The notes under the pieces were generated by a model. The model saw only the letters and a list, made by a program, of their open reading frames with translations. It searched no databases and was not told the origin of the DNA. Positions 8,004 through 17,166 of a DNA stretch of 64,000 nt are shown here, piece after piece. The stretch lies in NCBI GenBank assembly GCA_017577945.1, contig PKQS01000010.1, forward strand, positions 62,001-126,000. Reading direction: 5' to 3'. The first letter of the stretch is position 1, and every line of letters begins with the position of its first letter. This DNA comes from Bacillota bacterium. Its GTDB lineage: Bacteria > Bacillota > Limnochordia > Limnochordales > ZCTH02-B6. The position numbers were made by a program, and so were the translations under genes.

Positions 8004-8912
8004 CTAGCGGTCCCGCTCGACGGCGAAGTCCGCCAGGTATTGCAGCACGTCGCGCGCCGGCGACGGCAGTGCCGCCACGGCCTGGCGAGCGGCTGCGGCG
8101 GCCTCGCGCGCCATCCGCCGCGCCGCGTCCACCCCCAGCAGTTTCGGGTACGTTGCCTTGGCCTGCGCCTCGTCCCGTCCGGTTTGCTTGCCGAGACGCT
8201 GCGCGTCGCCGACCACGTCCAACAGGTCGTCGGCGATTTGAAACGCCAGCCCGAAGGCGTCGGCATACGCCGTCAAGCTTGCCAGCACGTCCGCCGGCGC
8301 GTCGGCCAGCAGCGCGCCGCTGCGCACGCAGGCGCGAAACAAAGCGCCCGTCTTGCGGACGTGAATGCGCCGGAGTTCTTCCACGGTAACGTCGTGACGG
8401 CCTTCCGCCTCCAGGTCCGCCACTTGGCCGCCGATGAGCCCCAGCGTCCCCGCGGCGTCCGTCACTTCGCGAATAACCGCCAGCGCCTGCCGGTCCGTCA
8501 CGCCCGCCAGCTCCGGCAGGCGGCCCAGCACCCAAAAGGCGTGGGTCAGCAACGCGTCGCCGGCCAAGATCGCGATGCCTTCGCCGAACACCTTGTGGTT
8601 CGTGGGCTTGCCGCGGCGCATGTCGTCGTTGTCCATGGCCGGCAAGTCGTCGTGGACCAGCGAGTACGCGTGAATCATCTCCAGCGCGGCCGCCAGGGGC
8701 AGCGCTTTCCGCTCGTCGCCGCCGCCGGCGCGGCACGCCGCGACGGTCAGCACGGCCCGCAGGCGCTTGCCGCCGCCCAGAGCGCTGTAGCGCATGGAGC
8801 GGTGAATGGTAGGCGGGTCCTGGGTTTCCGACGGCAGCAGCTTGTCCAGTTCCGCTTCGACCGCTTCGGCCCAGTATGCAACGTACTCTTTCGGGTCCGT
8901 CAACTCTTTCAC
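8004..8912 (-). CDS. ispA: Polyprenyl (farnesyl/geranylgeranyl) diphosphate synthase
   Basis: The 302-residue protein condenses isopentenyl diphosphate with allylic diphosphates. The first Asp-rich motif DDLPAMDNDD (88-97) and the second, FQIADDLLD, are intact, as is the GGGKRLR substrate site (47-53). Length and sequence fit IspA-type short-chain synthases; exact product length cannot be told. The GTG start at 8912 overlaps the xseB stop by four bases (GTGA), which fixes it. xseA-xseB-ispA is a standard operon in Bacillota, usually followed by dxs. Here the OLE RNA gene follows instead. Confidence 0.95.
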   Translation of the reverse strand: MKELTDPKEYVAYWAEAVEAELDKLLPSETQDPPTIHRSMRYSALGGGKRLRAVLTVAACRAGGGDERKALPLAAALEMIHAYSLVHDDLPAMDNDDMRRGKPTNHKVFGEGIAILAGDALLTHAFWVLGRLPELAGVTDRQALAVIREVTDAAGTLGLIGGQVADLEAEGRHDVTVEELRRIHVRKTGALFRACVRSGALLADAPADVLASLTAYADAFGLAFQIADDLLDVVGDAQRLGKQTGRDEAQAKATYPKLLGVDAARRMAREAAAAARQAVAALPSPARDVLQYLADFAVERDR

Positions 8913-9211
8913 GGCTCCTCGTCGGCCTCGCCCGGCGCCCAAGCCTCCAGTTCCGGCGCCTCGACCTCGCGCAGCTCGCCGTCCGGGCCTTCCATCAACA
9001 CGCGAATCCGTCCTTCGGCCTCGTCCAGCTTCTTGCGGCAGTAGCGCGCCAGCTCCACGCCTTCCTCGAACAAGGCCAGCGCTTCCTCAAGGCTCGCGTC
9101 GCCGCTGGACAGCTTGAACACGACGTCTTCCAGGCGGGCAAAAGCCTCCTCGAAGGTCAACGGCTGTCCCTCGCTGCCCGGCGCGCCCGCGCCGTGCCTA
9201 ACCTCCGCCAT
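8909..9211 (-). CDS. xseB: Exodeoxyribonuclease VII small subunit
   Basis: The 100-residue protein contains the helical XseB core: LTFEEAFARLEDVVFKL followed by SLEEALALFEEGVELARYCRKKL, the coiled coil that binds the XseA C-terminal arm. It has an unusually long acidic tail (residues about 75-100) compared with the usual 70-80-residue subunit. The ATG at 9211 overlaps the end of xseA by 14 bases, giving subunit coupling. Confidence 0.95.
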   Translation of the reverse strand: MAEVRHGAGAPGSEGQPLTFEEAFARLEDVVFKLSSGDASLEEALALFEEGVELARYCRKKLDEAEGRIRVLMEGPDGELREVEAPELEAWAPGEADEEP

Positions 9212-10490
9212 TGTCTTGTCCTCCCTCGCCCCAGGCGGCAGGCCTATGCCCCGCGCCGTCCGCCCCAGGTGTGACCAGCAGGCGAACCCGCTGCACGACG
9301 GTGTCCAGCTCCGCGTCGGCCATCCGCAGCCGAAGCGCGTCGCCGGGCGCAACTTCCGTCCCGCTGCGCACGATGCGGCCCGTGTCGGGCCGAATCGGCA
9401 CCGCGTAGCCCCGCGCCAGCGTCGCCAGCGGGCTCAGCGCGTCCAACTTCGCCGCCGCGGCCGCCAACAGCCGCGCGTTGTGCTCCAGCACGTCCTTTAG
9501 CAGCCGCTGCGCCCGCTCCTCCAGATCGTCCACGCGTTGCCGCCGCTCGCGCAGCAGTTCGTGAGGCCGCGTGAGCTCGGGGCGGCCGGCCAACAGCTCC
9601 AGCCGGCTCCGCGCCGCCTCGAGCCGGCGGCGCATCGCCGTGTGCAGCCGCTGGATGAGGCTGTTCAAGTACGCCTGCAGCGCCCGCTTGTCGGGCACCG
9701 CCATCTCGGCTGCGGCCGAAGGCGTCGGCGCTCGCTTGTCCGCGACGAAGTCGGCGATGGTGAAGTCCGTTTCGTGGCCGACCGCCGAGATGATGGGAAT
9801 GCGCGACGCGGCGATGGCCCGCGCCACCCGTTCGTCGTTGAACGTCCACAGATCCTCCAGGCTGCCGCCGCCCCGCCCGACGATGAGCACATCCACGCGC
9901 CCGTACGCGTTGATGCGCTCGATGGCCCGCACCACGCTTTCCGGTCCCTCTTCGCCCTGCACGATGGCCGGCGACACCAGGATGAACATGTTGGGAAACC
10001 GGCGGCGCGTGACGCTGATAATGTCGCGCAGCGCGGCGCCTTGCAGCGACGTGACGACCCCGATGCCGCGCGGCACCGCCGGCAGCGGGCGCTTGCGCGC
10101 TTCGTCGAACAGCCCTTCGGCCGCCAGCTTGGCCTTCAGCTGTTCGAACGCCAGCGCCAGCTCGCCGTAGCCCGCCGGCACCAGCTCGCGAACGTACAGC
10201 TGATAGTCGCCCGACGCCTCATAGACGCTGACGTCGCCGCGAGCGATGACCGCTTGTCCATCGGCCGGGCGAAAACGAAGCCGCATGTTTTCACGCCGGA
10301 ACATCACGCAGCGCAGCCGGCTGCGCTCGTCCTTCAGCGTGAAATACATGTGGCCCGACGTGTGATGCTTGAAATTCGAAATCTCCCCCGCCACCGCCAC
10401 GTCGGTCAGGCGAGGGTCGGTGACGAGGCGCTCTTTGATAATCGCCGTCACCTCAGTCACCGAATACACGTGGGAGATCGTGTTGCACAC
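9198..10490 (-). CDS. xseA: Exodeoxyribonuclease VII large subunit
   Basis: The 430-residue protein has an N-terminal OB-fold (about 10-105), a catalytic middle domain with DVLIVGRGGGSLEDLW and SAVGHETDFTIADFVAD, and a coiled-coil arm (about 275-370). ExoVII degrades single-stranded DNA in both directions and works in repair and damaged-DNA toxicity control. Length and domain order are normal. It starts at GTG 10490 and lies just after a small membrane-protein gene. It overlaps xseB. Confidence 0.96.
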   Translation of the reverse strand: MCNTISHVYSVTEVTAIIKERLVTDPRLTDVAVAGEISNFKHHTSGHMYFTLKDERSRLRCVMFRRENMRLRFRPADGQAVIARGDVSVYEASGDYQLYVRELVPAGYGELALAFEQLKAKLAAEGLFDEARKRPLPAVPRGIGVVTSLQGAALRDIISVTRRRFPNMFILVSPAIVQGEEGPESVVRAIERINAYGRVDVLIVGRGGGSLEDLWTFNDERVARAIAASRIPIISAVGHETDFTIADFVADKRAPTPSAAAEMAVPDKRALQAYLNSLIQRLHTAMRRRLEAARSRLELLAGRPELTRPHELLRERRQRVDDLEERAQRLLKDVLEHNARLLAAAAAKLDALSPLATLARGYAVPIRPDTGRIVRSGTEVAPGDALRLRMADAELDTVVQRVRLLVTPGADGAGHRPAAWGEGGQDNGGG

Positions 10491-10517
10491 CCCCCGGGGC
10501 TGAGCCCGGCCACCGCC

Positions 10518-10679
10518 TCAGCCTCCCGAGCGAGCCCCCTTACGGCGGCGCAGCCAGACATCGGTCCCGAAGCCGGCGGCGACGCCCAACGCCACCCAGA
10601 GCGGATAGCCGGGCGCGACGTAGTGCCCCACGGCAAACCCCAGCGCGGCCCCGACGGCCATCTTCCACCACATAGTCAT
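10518..10679 (-). CDS. Small hydrophobic protein, 53 aa, function unknown
   Basis: An ATG at 10679 with a perfect AGGAGGT five bases upstream opens a 53-codon frame. The protein begins MTMWWKMAVGAALGFAVGHY, has one or two membrane segments (about 7-20 and 28-42) and ends in a basic tail RRRKGARSGG. It lies between the TsaD-like gene and xseA with 27-base gaps, in the operon direction. I do not recognise the family. Its layout (short helix-loop-helix with an Arg-rich end) recalls the DUF2273 protein at 12.2 kb, but similarity is not clear. Confidence 0.65.
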   Translation of the reverse strand: MTMWWKMAVGAALGFAVGHYVAPGYPLWVALGVAAGFGTDVWLRRRKGARSGG

Positions 10680-10706
10680 CCGGCACCTCCTCGGCGTACC
10701 CGATAA

Positions 10707-11744
10707 CTATGTGGCGAAGCGCCGGACTATGCCGCGGCGCTTCATGGCCGCCGCCAGCGCCACCCCCACCGCGTTGTCGGTGCTGTAGCGAGGCGCCGCG
10801 AAACAGCAGGTTACCCCCAACGCCGCCAGCCCCTCGCGGAGCCGCTCCCGCAGCCGGCGGTTGGCCATGACGCCGCCCACGCCGAGAAATACGGGCTCCG
10901 CCTCGCCCCGCCCCGCCGCCTGCTGCTCCCGCAAGACGTTGACCGCCCAGCGCGTCAGGCTTTCCGCCAGGCACTCCTGCACCGCCGCCGCCACGTGGGG
11001 GGCCGGCACGCCTCGTTCCGTCAGCCGTTGCGCCGCGGCGTCGGGGCCCGAGAAACTGAGCCTCGTCCCCCGCACCGCCACCGGCAGCGGCGCCACCGCC
11101 GGGTCGCCTTCCGCCGCCAGCCGCTCCAGATGCGCGCCGGCCGGGAACGGCAACCCGAGCCGCACCCCCGCGCGATCGACAAACTGCCCGGCGTACAGAT
11201 CGTCCGACGCAGCCAAAAGCTGGACCTGCCAGGTAGGATCCGCCGCGCCAGGGGCCCGCGCCGCCCGGAACAGCTCGGTCGTGCCGCCCGAGGCGTGCAG
11301 CACGTAGACGTCGGATACGTCAGCCCACGCCAGGGCCGGCTCCGCCGACCACAGTCCCGCCCAGACGTGCCCGTCCTGGTGCGACACTGGGACGAACGGC
11401 ACGCCATGCCACGCGGCCAGCGCCCGAGCGGCGCCGTGGCCCACGCGAAAGACGGGCATGTAGGAGTCGGGATGGGAGCGGGGTGCGACGCTGGCCGCCA
11501 CGGCCGCGGGCGCGGCGCCCGCCAAGGCGGCCGCCTGTTCCAGCAACGCTGGGAGATTGCAGACGTGCTGGAACACCGCTTCCGACTGGCGCAGCCCGCG
11601 CTGGCCCGTGGGCACCGACAGCACGGTGCGCAAATCGGCGACGAGCTCGCCGTCCAGCGTCACCACCGCGACCGAGGTGGTGTAGGCGCTGGTGTCGATG
11701 CCCAGCACCAGCTCCCCCTGGGCGGGACGAACGGGCGCGCTCAT
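10707..11744 (-). CDS. TsaD/Kae1-family paralog (glycoprotease M22-like)
   Basis: The 345-residue protein has the ASKHA fold of TsaD. It shows the metal-site pair in SHQDGH (121-126), the phosphate loop HASGGTTEL, and the C-terminal motifs GVGGVMANRRLRERL and YSTDNAVGVALAAA. TsaD makes the t6A modification of tRNA. The sequence diverges from canonical TsaD, for instance in the N-terminal loop after GIDTSAYTTSVAVV. It sits in the nusB-xseA operon, where several Clostridia keep a second TsaD-like gene of unknown role beside the true tsaD elsewhere. The ATG at 11744 overlaps the nusB stop (ATGA). I therefore call it a paralog, not the t6A enzyme itself. Confidence 0.8.
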   Translation of the reverse strand: MSAPVRPAQGELVLGIDTSAYTTSVAVVTLDGELVADLRTVLSVPTGQRGLRQSEAVFQHVCNLPALLEQAAALAGAAPAAVAASVAPRSHPDSYMPVFRVGHGAARALAAWHGVPFVPVSHQDGHVWAGLWSAEPALAWADVSDVYVLHASGGTTELFRAARAPGAADPTWQVQLLAASDDLYAGQFVDRAGVRLGLPFPAGAHLERLAAEGDPAVAPLPVAVRGTRLSFSGPDAAAQRLTERGVPAPHVAAAVQECLAESLTRWAVNVLREQQAAGRGEAEPVFLGVGGVMANRRLRERLREGLAALGVTCCFAAPRYSTDNAVGVALAAAMKRRGIVRRFAT

Positions 11745-12160
11745 CGCTCGACGCCCGCGCGGCGCCGCACGAGTTCGCCAAGAATGCCGTTGATGAATTT
11801 GGGCGACTCTTCTTCCCCGTATTTCTTCGCCAGCTCTACCGCCTCGTTGACGGCCACGCTGTCGGGAATGTCGGGGCGATGCAGGATTTCGTAGATTGCC
11901 AGGCGCAAGATGTTGCGGTCGACGGCGGCCATGCGCTCCACGGTCCAGTCGACCGCCAGCTGCTCGATGATTTCGTCGGCCTCCGCCCGATGCCGCAGCG
12001 CCCCGGCGGCCAGCTCGCGCGCGAAGGCTTCGTATGGGGGAGGCAAAGGCCATTCAGCCAGCACTTCCGCCAGCACGCGCTCGAGGGGGATCTTGCCCAG
12101 ATCGACGGCGAACAGCGCCTTCAGCGCCGCCTCCCGCGCCTCACGGCGTTTCACCGCCAT
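11741..12160 (-). CDS. nusB: Transcription antitermination factor NusB
   Basis: The 139-residue all-helical protein matches NusB through its length: REAREAALKALFAVD at the start, then VDRNILRLAIYEILHRPDIP and AVNEAVELAKKYGEEESPKFINGIL near the end. It binds boxA RNA with S10 (NusE) and supports rRNA transcription. It lies seven bases upstream-side of the DUF2273 gene stop region and overlaps the TsaD-like gene downstream. The asp23-amaP-DUF2273-nusB order is typical for the phylum. Confidence 0.97.
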   Translation of the reverse strand: MAVKRREAREAALKALFAVDLGKIPLERVLAEVLAEWPLPPPYEAFARELAAGALRHRAEADEIIEQLAVDWTVERMAAVDRNILRLAIYEILHRPDIPDSVAVNEAVELAKKYGEEESPKFINGILGELVRRRAGVER

Positions 12161-12166
12161 CCCTCC

Positions 12167-12391
12167 TCAGCGGCGGCGGCGAACCCACAGGTCATACACG
12201 CGCTCCCAACCTTCTCGGTCCACCAGCGCACCCAACGCAAAGCCGACCCCCACGAACGCACACGCCAGCAAGGCGCGCCAGAAGCCGTAGCGAAGCGTCA
12301 GCCACGCCACGATCAGTCCCAGCGCCGCTCCGGTGAGCTTTCCCTTGTGGCGCATGACGAACTGCAGAATCTCCTCCTGATCCACGTTCAC
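12167..12391 (-). CDS. DUF2273 small membrane protein of the Asp23 cluster
   Basis: The 74-residue protein has two membrane helices (about 18-34 and 36-55) after a short polar start and ends in RRRR. Size, topology and place beside amaP and asp23 fit DUF2273, a membrane partner found with Asp23 family proteins. The function is unknown and is assumed to be membrane anchoring or envelope-stress sensing. It starts at GTG 12391 with a GAGAGAGGCGG ribosome site. Confidence 0.85.
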   Translation of the reverse strand: MNVDQEEILQFVMRHKGKLTGAALGLIVAWLTLRYGFWRALLACAFVGVGFALGALVDREGWERVYDLWVRRRR

Positions 12392-12406
12392 GGCCGGCCG
12401 CCTCTC

Positions 12407-12946
12407 TCATTCGATGTGCGCCCGGCGTTCCGCGTCGATGTGTCGAATCTGAACGCCGACGCGCGCCGCTTCGAAGCCAAGAGTCTCCTTGATGCGCTCG
12501 GCCACCCGCTGCTGCACTTCCGCACTCAGCTCCGGCACCGGGCGCTCCGCCGTCACCCCCAGCCGCAAATCGACGACGAGCCCCTCGCCCTGGTGGGACA
12601 GGCGAGCATCGACGTCCCGCACCCCGCGCACGCCCGCCGCGGCCTGCGTCACCAACGCCTCCATCGCCCGCAGCGAAACCGCCACCTCACCCAGCGGGCC
12701 CGCTTGCCGGACCACTTCGGGCTGCGGCTGGCGCTGCCACGCCACCACCAGCAAATACAGCGCCACGGCGACGGCGAGGATGCCGGCGAGAATCGCCTCC
12801 ACCCTGTACACGCCGCGCGCCGCCGCCATCACGTCGAGCAGCCAAGGAATCCCGTTCCAGCCGGCGACGAGCGCCAGCGTCGTCCCGCCGAGAACCAGCG
12901 TCAGCAGCGCCGCCAACGTAATGATCAACCGATCCACGATCCGCAT
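12407..12946 (-). CDS. amaP: AmaP-like alkaline-shock membrane anchor protein
   Basis: The 179-residue protein has two N-terminal membrane segments (about 7-29 and 48-69) followed by a soluble Asp23-like domain (about 80-179). In Staphylococcus aureus, AmaP anchors Asp23 to the membrane. The gene follows asp23 by four bases and precedes the DUF2273 gene, so the cluster is complete and presumably co-expressed. Confidence 0.88.
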   Translation of the reverse strand: MRIVDRLIITLAALLTLVLGGTTLALVAGWNGIPWLLDVMAAARGVYRVEAILAGILAVAVALYLLVVAWQRQPQPEVVRQAGPLGEVAVSLRAMEALVTQAAAGVRGVRDVDARLSHQGEGLVVDLRLGVTAERPVPELSAEVQQRVAERIKETLGFEAARVGVQIRHIDAERRAHIE

Positions 12947-12950
12947 GGCT

Positions 12951-13358
12951 TTACTTAACCCGGGCCGGTTCCTCGGGCTTTTCCTCCGCTTGCATAAAGT
13001 GGACGCCTTGCACGTGGACGTTGACCGCGACCACCTGCAGGCCCGTCATGCTCTCGACAGCCCGCTTGACGCTCTCCTGGATCTTCCAGGCCACTTCCGG
13101 GATGCTGACGCCGTACTCGACGACGACGAACAGGTCGATGGCCGCCTGCTCCTCGCCTACTTCGACCCGCACGCCCTTGGACAAATTCTTGTAGCCCAGC
13201 AGCTCCGCGATGCCGCCCGCGAGGCCGCCGCTCATGCCTGCGACGCCTTGCACTTCGGTCGCGGCCAGCCCGGCGATAATCGCCACCACCTCGTTGGCGA
13301 TGCGGAGCTCGCCCAACTCGCTGCGCTCAGCCTTGTCTGCCACGTTCATCGCCTCCAT
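12951..13358 (-). CDS. Asp23/Gls24-family envelope stress protein
   Basis: The 135-residue protein shows the Asp23 core: GELRIANEVVAIIAGLAATEV at the start and a second half (KIQESVKRAVESMTGLQVVAV). This resembles Bacillus YqhY, which lies next to accC and whose loss perturbs acetyl-CoA carboxylase. Here too it lies six bases downstream of accC. The family links the cytoplasmic face of the membrane with envelope stress. The YqhY-like role is inferred from position. Confidence 0.92.
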   Translation of the reverse strand: MEAMNVADKAERSELGELRIANEVVAIIAGLAATEVQGVAGMSGGLAGGIAELLGYKNLSKGVRVEVGEEQAAIDLFVVVEYGVSIPEVAWKIQESVKRAVESMTGLQVVAVNVHVQGVHFMQAEEKPEEPARVK

Positions 13359-13364
13359 GCTTGA

Positions 13365-14717
13365 TTACGACGCCGACAACAGCTTCCGGCGCTCGATGAA
13401 GTCCGTCGACAACTGGCCCCGGCGGAACGCCTCGTCGTCCAGCACGCGGAGGTGGAATTCGATGTTCGTATGGACGCCCTCCACCACCAGGTCGTGCAGC
13501 GCGGCCCGCGCCCGGGCGATGGCCTCCTCCCGGTCGCGGCCGTGCACGATGAGCTTGGCGAACATCGAATCGTAGTAGGGCGGGATCATCATGCCGCTGT
13601 AGACGCCCGAGTCGAAGCGGACGCCCGGCCCGCCGGGCGCGTGGATGAGCGTAATGCGCCCGGGCGACGGCATAAAGTTGCGGTCCGGGTCTTCCGCGTT
13701 AATCCGGAACTCGATGGCGTGCCCCCGCCACTCGATGTCTTCCTGCTTCCACGGCAGCTTCTCGCCGGCCGCGATGAGAATTTGCTGCTTTACCAGATCG
13801 ACGCCGGTCACCATCTCGGTGACGGGATGTTCCACCTGAATGCGCGTGTTCATCTCAAGGAAGTAAAAGTTCCCGTCGGGATCCAGCAGGAATTCCACCG
13901 TGCCTGCGTTTGCGTAGCCGACCGCCTGCGCGGCGCGGATGGCCGCTTCGCCCATGGCTTGCCTCAACTCCGGCGTAACGGCCGGCGACGGCGATTCTTC
14001 CACCAGCTTCTGGTGGCGGCGCTGGATGGAGCACTCGCGCTCGCCCAAGTGAATGATGTTCCCGTACTCGTCGGCCAATACCTGAATTTCCACGTGCCGC
14101 GCCCGCTCGATGGCTTTCTCGATGTACACGTTGGGATTGCCGAACGCGGCCTGCGCTTCGGAGCGCGCAATCTGGAACGCGCTGGCGAACTGCTGGCGGT
14201 CGTAGACGACCCGCATCCCCATGCCTCCGCCTCCGGCCGCCGCCTTGATCAGGACGGGAAAGCCGATCTCCTCGGCGATGGCCAGCGCCTCGCGCTCATC
14301 CGACACCGGGCCGTCGCTGCCGGGAATGACCGGTACGCCCGCCGCTCGCACCGTCTGCTTGGCCGCCGCCTTGTCGCCCATGCGCGCGATGCTCTCGGGC
14401 GAAGGGCCAATAAACTTGATCCCGTGACTTGCGCAAATCTCGGCAAAGTGCGCTTGTTCCGACAAATAACCGTAGCCGGGATGGATGGCGTCGACGCCCG
14501 CGAGCAGCGCGGTGCTCATGATGTTCGGGATGTTCAAGTAGCTTTGCGCGGAGGGGGCAGGCCCGACGCAATAAGCTTCGTCGGCCAGCAAGACGTGCAG
14601 CGACTCGCGATCCGCCTCCGAGTAGACGGCGACGGTCCCGATCCCCAGCTCCCGGCAGGCGCGAATGATGCGCACCGCGATCTCGCCTCGGTTGGCGATC
14701 AGGATCTTCTCAAACAA
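13365..14717 (-). CDS. accC: Acetyl-CoA carboxylase biotin carboxylase subunit
   Basis: The 450-residue protein has the ATP-grasp order of biotin carboxylase: [16 protein letters not shown] at the start, the glycine-rich [11 protein letters not shown] loop, and [14 protein letters not shown] holding catalytic residues. It carboxylates biotin on AccB with bicarbonate and ATP, the first step of fatty acid synthesis. It starts at TTG 14717 with GGAGGG eight bases upstream. accB lies 21 bases upstream. accA and accD are not in this window. Confidence 0.97.
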   Translation of the reverse strand: MFEKILIANRGEIAVRIIRACRELGIGTVAVYSEADRESLHVLLADEAYCVGPAPSAQSYLNIPNIMSTALLAGVDAIHPGYGYLSEQAHFAEICASHGIKFIGPSPESIARMGDKAAAKQTVRAAGVPVIPGSDGPVSDEREALAIAEEIGFPVLIKAAAGGGGMGMRVVYDRQQFASAFQIARSEAQAAFGNPNVYIEKAIERARHVEIQVLADEYGNIIHLGERECSIQRRHQKLVEESPSPAVTPELRQAMGEAAIRAAQAVGYANAGTVEFLLDPDGNFYFLEMNTRIQVEHPVTEMVTGVDLVKQQILIAAGEKLPWKQEDIEWRGHAIEFRINAEDPDRNFMPSPGRITLIHAPGGPGVRFDSGVYSGMMIPPYYDSMFAKLIVHGRDREEAIARARAALHDLVVEGVHTNIEFHLRVLDDEAFRRGQLSTDFIERRKLLSAS

Positions 14718-14738
14718 GGCTTGTCCCTCCGCCAGGGC

Positions 14739-15194
<456 letters not shown>

Positions 15195-15228
15195 CGAGGT
15201 TTCCTCCTTGGCAGTCCTCCTAGCTATC

Positions 15229-15903
15229 TTACCTCCCTGACAAGATCCCGTCAACGATAGTGATTCCCTCCCTGGGAACGCCTGCGACACGGTGCACCAG
15301 CTCGCCGATGCGAGCCGCCGCGGTCTGGTCCAGCAGCCCGTCAACCACTACATGGGCGCCGTGGGCACTGAGCACGACGACGCTGGTGACGCCTTGCGCC
15401 CTCAGCAGCTGCTCCACTTCCTGCTCCCGCGCCTCCAGCGTCCACAGCGCCAGCAGCTGCTGGTGGGCCTCCATCCTCCGCTCCTCGCTGACGGTCGCGT
15501 CTTGCGCGAGGGACTGCAGCAGTTCCGCCTGCCGGCTGCGCTGCCGTTCCCGCTCCAGGCGCAGCTCGTCGAACGGGTGCGACCGCACCGCCGTGACCTG
15601 CACCGAGGGCAGCCCCGCCGTCGGCGCGGCCGGCACCGCGGGCGAGGGCGCCAGCGCAGGGAAAGCCGCTGCCGGCCATGCGTCTTGCAGCGTCTCTTCG
15701 GGCAGAGGCGCCACTCCGCCGCGTTGCACGCCGCCCTCCCGTTCCAGCGTCAGCGCCAGCCACCCGCCCCCCACGATGAGCAGCCCCAGCAGCACGCCCC
15801 GCCACCACCGCCGGGACAGCGTAATGAAAAACACGCGAGCTTCCTTGCCTCGAGGCTTGAGCGCCATCCCGCGCGCCATGCCGCCTGCCGCTTCCCTTTG
15901 CAT
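15229..15903 (-). CDS. spoIIIAH: Stage III sporulation protein AH
   Basis: The 224-residue protein has one N-terminal membrane segment (about 38-55) and an extracellular domain with the SpoIIIAH motif DATVSEERRMEAHQQLLALW. In Bacillus this mother-cell protein interacts with forespore SpoIIQ across the intermembrane space and forms part of the feeding-tube channel. I chose the ATG at 15903 with GAGGAGG upstream. A Pro/Ala-rich stretch (about 85-110) separates membrane and YscJ-like domains. It is the last gene of the spoIIIA operon; spoIIQ is not in the window. Confidence 0.92.
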   Translation of the reverse strand: MQREAAGGMARGMALKPRGKEARVFFITLSRRWWRGVLLGLLIVGGGWLALTLEREGGVQRGGVAPLPEETLQDAWPAAAFPALAPSPAVPAAPTAGLPSVQVTAVRSHPFDELRLERERQRSRQAELLQSLAQDATVSEERRMEAHQQLLALWTLEAREQEVEQLLRAQGVTSVVVLSAHGAHVVVDGLLDQTAAARIGELVHRVAGVPREGITIVDGILSGR

Positions 15904-15986
15904 CGTGCACGCCCTCCTCGTTTCGGCATTCGTTTTCCGTGCCCGAGCTATGGCTTCGCCCCCTGCCCACGCGGCGCCGCCCGCCC

Positions 15987-16631
15987 TCACCAGCGCTCAG
16001 GCAGCACGTAGACGCGATGAGCAGGCAAGTTCAACAACGTCATGACCGACCGGGTCAGCTCGTAGCGCATCCGGCTGTCCGCGGCTGCGTCCGTAATCAC
16101 CAGCACCCCCTGGACGACGGGCGCCCGTTCCAGCAGCACGATGGGCTGTTCCTGGCGATTCTGGTCGCTGCGCACCAGGACAGGCTGCGCCGACGTCCGC
16201 TCGTCGGTGGTTGCCGGTGCGCCGCCCGTGCCCTGGCTGATGCGCCGCTCGGCCGTCCGCTGCTCCGCCAGGATCAGCTCCGGGCCCGTCGCCAGCGTGA
16301 CGCTGACATGAACCGCCCCGATGCCGTGCAATTGCCGCAGCGCCTCCTCCAGCTGGCGCTCCAGCGCCCGGGCGTAGTCCGCCGCCGGACCGGGACCGCC
16401 CGCCGCGGTCTCCGCCGCGGGCGCCGGCCGCTGCACCGGCGCTTCCCGGGGCCGGGAGGTGAAGCTCATCAGCACCACGCCGGCCAGCAGCAGCAGCGCC
16501 AAGTACTGCAGCGTCTGGAGCTGCGCGTCGCTGAGCCGAAATCGCCGGCCGCCCTCGCCGCCGCGCTCGGCGGGCGGGGCACCTTCGCCCTCCGCTCCCG
16601 CCTTCGTCCAAACATTCGACCATCGCTTCAA
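15987..16631 (-). CDS. spoIIIAG: Stage III sporulation protein AG
   Basis: The 214-residue protein has a membrane helix at about 44-60 and a periplasm-facing domain similar to secretin-type ring proteins. GIGAVHVSVTLATGPELILAE is the recognisable core, and VQGVLVITDAAADSRMRYELT follows. In Bacillus, SpoIIIAG forms a large oligomeric ring in the mother cell-forespore channel. The ATG overlaps the spoIIIAF stop by four bases. An 83-base gap separates it from spoIIIAH. Confidence 0.93.
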   Translation of the reverse strand: MKRWSNVWTKAGAEGEGAPPAERGGEGGRRFRLSDAQLQTLQYLALLLLAGVVLMSFTSRPREAPVQRPAPAAETAAGGPGPAADYARALERQLEEALRQLHGIGAVHVSVTLATGPELILAEQRTAERRISQGTGGAPATTDERTSAQPVLVRSDQNRQEQPIVLLERAPVVQGVLVITDAAADSRMRYELTRSVMTLLNLPAHRVYVLPERW

Positions 16632-17152
16632 CGTCCCGCGCCTCCTTGCCCCTCCGTCGCCCCCCAGGCCACTGCGACCTGCTCGGGCCGCAAGCCCAGC
16701 AATCCCGCGATGACGCGCGCCGCCCGCTCCGCCTCGTCCCTGCCGGCGTGCGGCGCGTCCACGCGGACCCGCTCAATACCTTCCGGTCCCCACATCACCT
16801 CCACGGCCGCCGGCGGGCCGCCTAGCGCCAGCTCGGCCACCCCGGCCACGTGGGCTTCCGCACGGGCCCGTCCTTCGTCCAGCACCCGCCGCTGCGCCTC
16901 AGCCGCCATGCGTCGCCCGTCAGCGATGAGCGCCGCTGCTTCCTCCCCCGCCGGCGCGAGCCGCGGGGCCCACAGCGCCGGCTCCCACTGCAGCAGTTCC
17001 ACCGCCGGCGCCAGCAGCGCAGCGATGACCACCAATCCCATCACCAGCCGCGCGTACGGGCGCAGCTCGTTTTCGGGCAGCAGCAAGTACGCGGCGCTGG
17101 CGAAAAAGACGACGACGATCAGGTCCTGCACCCAGCGCACCAGCCACGGCAC
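16628..17152 (-). CDS. spoIIIAF: Stage III sporulation protein AF
   Basis: The 174-residue protein begins with two membrane helices (about 8-25 and 34-54) followed by an Ala/Glu-rich region and a YscJ/FliF-like domain near the end. This is the normal SpoIIIAF layout. It is part of the channel that keeps the forespore transcriptionally active during engulfment. It lies 14 bases after spoIIIAE and overlaps spoIIIAG. Confidence 0.9.
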   Translation of the reverse strand: MPWLVRWVQDLIVVVFFASAAYLLLPENELRPYARLVMGLVVIAALLAPAVELLQWEPALWAPRLAPAGEEAAALIADGRRMAAEAQRRVLDEGRARAEAHVAGVAELALGGPPAAVEVMWGPEGIERVRVDAPHAGRDEAERAARVIAGLLGLRPEQVAVAWGATEGQGGAGR

Positions 17153-17166
17153 GGCTCCACCCTCCG

